The notes under the pieces are model-generated. The model did no database searches. It saw only the letters and a list, made by a program, of their open reading frames with translations, and was not told the origin of the DNA. Shown one piece after another: positions 5,341-7,637 of a stretch of DNA of 7,637 bases (the stretch's first letter is position 1; each line of letters begins with the position of its first letter). The position numbers and the translations under genes were made by a program. The DNA comes from Oscillospiraceae bacterium (GTDB lineage Bacteria; Bacillota_A; Clostridia; Monoglobales; WRBX01), in contig WRBX01000027.1 in assembly GCA_009784335.1 (NCBI GenBank), forward strand, positions 1-7,637. The letters are read 5' to 3'.

Positions 5341-5829
5341 TTACCCCAAAACCTCCATAAACTTCTCTCTTTTCCGCAGCCACCCAAATAGCGGCACACC
5401 AACCACCGTAACCACCACAAATTCGCCCAGCGCCACCCAAAGAGTCGTCGCGATAAACGGGAATCCAAGGCCAATATGCAGCGCCCAGCCAATCAGCGGT
5501 GTGCCGATAATCGCGCCCAATGAAGCCACCCAAAGCGGTAGCTTCATTTTTCTTGCCTGGATGATGAATAGCACCGCAATAATGGTGTGCGCCGTGCCCA
5601 GCACCCAATCAATCGGCCCGGCCGGGCTGGCAATGACATTGGCCAGAAAGCAGCCGATAATCAGCGAAATGCCATATTTGGGGTTGAAGAAGCACAGCAG
5701 AAGCAGCACTTCCGAGATTCTAAATTGCACCGCCGAGTAGGAAATCACGAAGAAAGATAGGGTTAAGACGACATAAATCGCCGCTACTATCGCCAATTTA
5801 GCAATAGTTTTTGTGTTATAAGTAGACAT
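5341..5829 (-). CDS. queT: QueT-family queuosine precursor (preQ1/preQ0) transporter
   Basis: This integral membrane protein probably imports a queuosine precursor used to modify the wobble base of tRNAs with GUN anticodons. The 162-residue product is almost wholly hydrophobic, with about five to six membrane spans (roughly residues 9-31, 40-48, 52-67, 74-91, 98-118 and 125-148). It carries the family signature VQFRISEVLLLL (34-45) after ISYS, and GCFLANVIASPAGPIDW (59-75). The ending KREKF is basic, as in relatives. ATG 5829 follows AAAGGAG (5844-5838) at 8-nt spacing, and that site lies in the tail of a preQ1 riboswitch. This supports the assignment independently: the ligand of the switch is the likely cargo. 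It has its own promoter, starting 6 bp after the stop of the upstream protease gene, and probably ends at the shared terminator 5268-5301. These small proteins often act as the substrate-binding subunit of ECF transporters; no ATPase genes are in the window, so a shared energising module elsewhere is inferred. Confidence 0.92.
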   Translation of the reverse strand: MSTYNTKTIAKLAIVAAIYVVLTLSFFVISYSAVQFRISEVLLLLCFFNPKYGISLIIGCFLANVIASPAGPIDWVLGTAHTIIAVLFIIQARKMKLPLWVASLGAIIGTPLIGWALHIGLGFPFIATTLWVALGEFVVVTVVGVPLFGWLRKREKFMEVLG

Positions 5830-5837
5830 AAAAATAA

Positions 5838-5870
5838 CTCCTTTTGTTAAACCGGGTTAGAAAACCGGCA
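5838..5870 (-). ncRNA. preQ1-I riboswitch controlling queT translation
   Basis: On the - strand, GCCGG (5869-5865) pairs with CCGGU (5855-5851) around the 9-nt loop UUUUCUAAC (5864-5856). The tail UUAACAAAAGGAG (5850-5838) follows. The pattern of a short stem, a loop ending UAAC, and a tail UUAACAAAA matches the Thermoanaerobacter tengcongensis preQ1-I aptamer. There the last loop C pairs with preQ1 and the A-rich tail folds back as a pseudoknot; here that C is base 5856. The tail runs into the AAAGGAG ribosome binding site, so ligand binding should hide it and lower queT translation. No terminator hairpin is present, in line with translational control. Confidence 0.85.
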
Positions 5871-5892
5871 TCAAGATTCATTTGACCTTTTA

Positions 5893-5920
5893 ATTATACA
5901 AAACATAATAATTATGTCAA
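5893..5920 (-). promoter_or_regulatory. Consensus sigma-A promoter of queT
   Basis: On the - strand TTGACA (5920-5915) and TATAAT (5898-5893) are both perfect, with a 16-bp spacer. Transcription should start near 5886, about 17 nt before the riboswitch stem. The -35 box begins 5 bp after the stop codon of the protease gene. Confidence 0.85.
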
Positions 5921-5925
5921 ATATT

Positions 5926-7425
5926 CTAATCTGAAATTGTATTAAATAGCATAGTCGCGCTCTCAGCCCGCGTCGCATTAGCTCGCGGATTGCCGTTTCT
6001 GCCATCATCACCCTTGATTATCCCGGCTCTCTGCAAAATATGCATATATTCGCGTGCCCAATCTGCAATCTGCCAATCATCATTCAAAAGCTCCAGATAC
6101 CCCGTGCGTGCCATGAATTTGCCCTTATAATCAGCATAACGCACTAGCATCGCCGCCATCTCCTGCCGGCTTATATTCTGCGAAGGCCTAAATGAACCAT
6201 CCTCATAACCGGTAACAACCCCACATTCAAATGCCCAAAAAGCAGCCTGTGCATACCATTCATGCGCCCTCACATCAGAAAAAACAGCGTTTCTGCCTCC
6301 AACAGAGTCTCCGGAAGCTCGCGCCAAAAGTGCTGCAAATTCCGCCCTGGTTATATTATTCTGCGGCATAAACTCATATAAATTATCAATATACGCATAC
6401 CCGTTTACAATTTGCCGCTCCACCAAGTAATCAACCGCAACCCTAGACCAATGCGTGCGCATATCAAGGTAATTATTGATATCCGCAGAGCCCTTGGAAG
6501 TGTCCGCCGGCGTTAGCGCCAAATTCGGCAAGCCCCAGCCGTAGAACCTATCCCAGCCGTTCTCTCCTAAGTCCTCGGCATATTCTTTCAAAATTCTATG
6601 TAAATGCTGTGGTTTGGCCGATGGAAAATTAAGTTTCAACAGCGCACAAATTCCGGCCACATGCGCAGCAGCAGGCGATGTCCCGCTCTCAACATAATCA
6701 TTGGTTGGCCGTCTGGTTAAAATCCCCTCGCCGGGTGCCACAAAATCCAAAGTGCTCCCCCAATTCGAAAAGCTGGAAATCCGCTTGTTTTCGCCAATCG
6801 ACCCAACGCAAATCACCTCATCCATTCGTGCCGGCGACCAACCGCTCACATCCTGATTATCATTCCCGCTAGCAACCACCACAGTAATCCCCGCCGCAAT
6901 CGCCTCGCGAATCGCCCGTTCAATGCCCCAAACAAAGCTATCGCCTTGCTTCAAATTGGCAGCAATTGAAATGCTAATCACATCCACGCCGGCTCGAGTG
7001 GCATGCTCTACTGCCTCGGCAAACGGCGCGCTCTGAATATCACCGCCCCGATCAATCTTCAGTGGCATAATCTTGATATTGGGGTTGTGCCAAGTGGTGT
7101 AGGCCACCACGCTGGCCATCGCTGTGCCGTGCCCATCAATATCGGTGGTATCGTAAGTTTTGGCTGCTGTGTTATATCCTTGAATCATCCGGCCGCTAAA
7201 TATGGGTGCATCAGAACTAAACCCGGTATCAATCACCGCAACCTTAATTTCGCGAAACTTTCCCAAATCTGCCATTTTTTGCGAATAAAACGCCGCTCCC
7301 GTTGCCATCAAATCCCACCCGTCAGGGTTTGACCTTTGGGCAAGCGCAATCGTAGGGGCAGATAGCGTTATCGCCCCGCCAAATATCGCAAGGCAAATAA
7401 CGATAGATATAATTCTTCTGCGCAT
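5926..7425 (-). CDS. Secreted subtilisin-like (S8) serine protease with three C-terminal SLH repeats
   Basis: This is an exported peptidase probably held on the cell surface. The 499-residue protein starts at ATG 7425, with AAAGGTG (7440-7434) spaced 8 nt; an in-frame GTG at 7434 overlaps that site. Residues 1-30 form a signal peptide: RRR, a hydrophobic core, then APTIALAQ with a likely cut after an Ala near 27-29. The S8 domain (about 58-303) shows the full catalytic set: Asp66 in VAVIDTG, His99 in DGHGTAMAS, oxyanion Asn188 in VVASGN, and Ser250 in SGTSPAAAHVAG. Met and Pro of the usual GTSMAxPHVAG are Pro and Ala here, changes that should not disable it. Three SLH repeats follow (about 323-370, 380-430 and 446-496); the middle one has the clearest GYEDGSFRP and ISRQEMAAMLVR motifs. 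SLH repeats bind secondary cell-wall polymers. The spacing leaves little room for a long propeptide. Its target is unknown: surface protein turnover or nutrient release is plausible. queT follows under a separate promoter. Confidence 0.94.
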   Translation of the reverse strand: MRRRIISIVICLAIFGGAITLSAPTIALAQRSNPDGWDLMATGAAFYSQKMADLGKFREIKVAVIDTGFSSDAPIFSGRMIQGYNTAAKTYDTTDIDGHGTAMASVVAYTTWHNPNIKIMPLKIDRGGDIQSAPFAEAVEHATRAGVDVISISIAANLKQGDSFVWGIERAIREAIAAGITVVVASGNDNQDVSGWSPARMDEVICVGSIGENKRISSFSNWGSTLDFVAPGEGILTRRPTNDYVESGTSPAAAHVAGICALLKLNFPSAKPQHLHRILKEYAEDLGENGWDRFYGWGLPNLALTPADTSKGSADINNYLDMRTHWSRVAVDYLVERQIVNGYAYIDNLYEFMPQNNITRAEFAALLARASGDSVGGRNAVFSDVRAHEWYAQAAFWAFECGVVTGYEDGSFRPSQNISRQEMAAMLVRYADYKGKFMARTGYLELLNDDWQIADWAREYMHILQRAGIIKGDDGRNGNPRANATRAESATMLFNTISD

Positions 7426-7445
7426 AAATATCACACCTTTAAATA

Positions 7446-7473
7446 ATCATAACATAAATAAAAAAACTTTCAA
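7446..7473 (-). promoter_or_regulatory. Candidate sigma-A promoter of the SLH protease gene
   Basis: On the - strand TTGAAA (7473-7468) and TATGAT (7451-7446) are separated by 16 bp, each matching consensus at five of six bases. The predicted start near 7439 would fall on the edge of the ribosome binding site, leaving a leader of only about 14 nt, so the true start may lie a few bases away. Confidence 0.5.
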
Positions 7474-7490
7474 GAGGAAATAACTGGGAA

Positions 7491-7610
7491 GGCCTCCCCT
7501 GTTAAGGGGAGGTGGCAGCCGAAGGCTGGCGGAGGGGTTCGAACTAAAACTTTCAAAAGCGAACCCCTCCGCCTCGTTGCACTCGGCACCTCCCCTTAAC
7601 AGGGGAGGCC
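7491..7610. repeat. 120-bp nested inverted repeat, MITE- or REP-like
   Basis: The outer 24 bases at each end are exact inverted copies, and each contains its own palindrome: CCTCCCCT, loop GTTA, AGGGGAGG. Inward, each arm has a 14-base part that does not match the other arm (7515-7528 on the left, 7574-7587 on the right). Then comes a second exact inverted pair, GCGGAGGGGTTCG (7529-7541) with CGAACCCCTCCGC (7561-7573), around a short AT-rich centre. The left variable part can form its own hairpin, CAGCC with GGCTG. No transposase and no clear target-site duplication are seen. It lies 18 bp outside the protease promoter. Confidence 0.85.
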
Positions 7611-7637
7611 ATTTTATCCTACTTTCGCAAGCTCCCC

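Noticed and set aside
7491..7610. The large inverted repeat as an intrinsic terminator or CRISPR unit
   Set aside because: No T run follows either side, and there is a single inverted structure rather than spaced direct repeats.

Overview
The window looks like chromosomal DNA from an endospore-forming member of the Bacillota, probably an uncultured clostridial lineage. The main evidence is an adjacent pair: the membrane aspartic protease SpoIIGA and its substrate, the sporulation factor pro-sigma-E. A QueT-type transporter under a preQ1 riboswitch and a secreted subtilisin-like protease with SLH repeats fit the same kind of organism. No species can be named from the sequence alone.

Layout, left to right. 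(1) Positions 66-2846 form an AT-rich transcription unit on the + strand. It has a good sigma-A promoter, a 716-residue protein I do not recognise, a second small gene interrupted after ten codons by an in-frame TAA, and a strong intrinsic terminator. (2) Positions 2831-4551 hold the spoIIG operon (spoIIGA, then sigE), which is clearly more GC-rich. A perfect Spo0A-box heptamer lies inside the preceding terminator hairpin, next to promoter-like hexamers. The 5' leader and the gap between the two genes both contain tandem heptamer repeats. (3) Positions 4552-5301 hold three 10-bp repeats, a run of ten G, a promoter, an unrecognised 181-residue protein with a hydrophobic segment at each end, and a terminator usable from both sides. 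(4) On the - strand, read right to left, come an S8 protease with three SLH repeats (7425-5926), then a consensus promoter, a Tte-like preQ1-I riboswitch and queT (5829-5341), which ends at the shared terminator. (5) The right end carries a 120-bp nested inverted repeat (7491-7610).

How the parts work together. Spo0A probably switches on spoIIGA-sigE early in sporulation. SpoIIGA in the septal membrane then cleaves pro-sigma-E to start mother-cell gene expression. QueT imports a queuosine precursor, and its translation is probably shut off when preQ1 binds the leader. The protease is exported and probably held on the cell wall by its SLH repeats. The two AT-rich units of unknown proteins flank the sporulation operon and differ from it in base composition.

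The most unusual signals are the following: short heptamer repeat arrays at three gene borders within 2.4 kb, one of them an exact inverted 4+4 array between spoIIGA and sigE; an apparent 80-bp insertion between the ribosome binding site and start codon of spoIIGA; a terminator that overlaps a Spo0A box; and the interrupted small gene.
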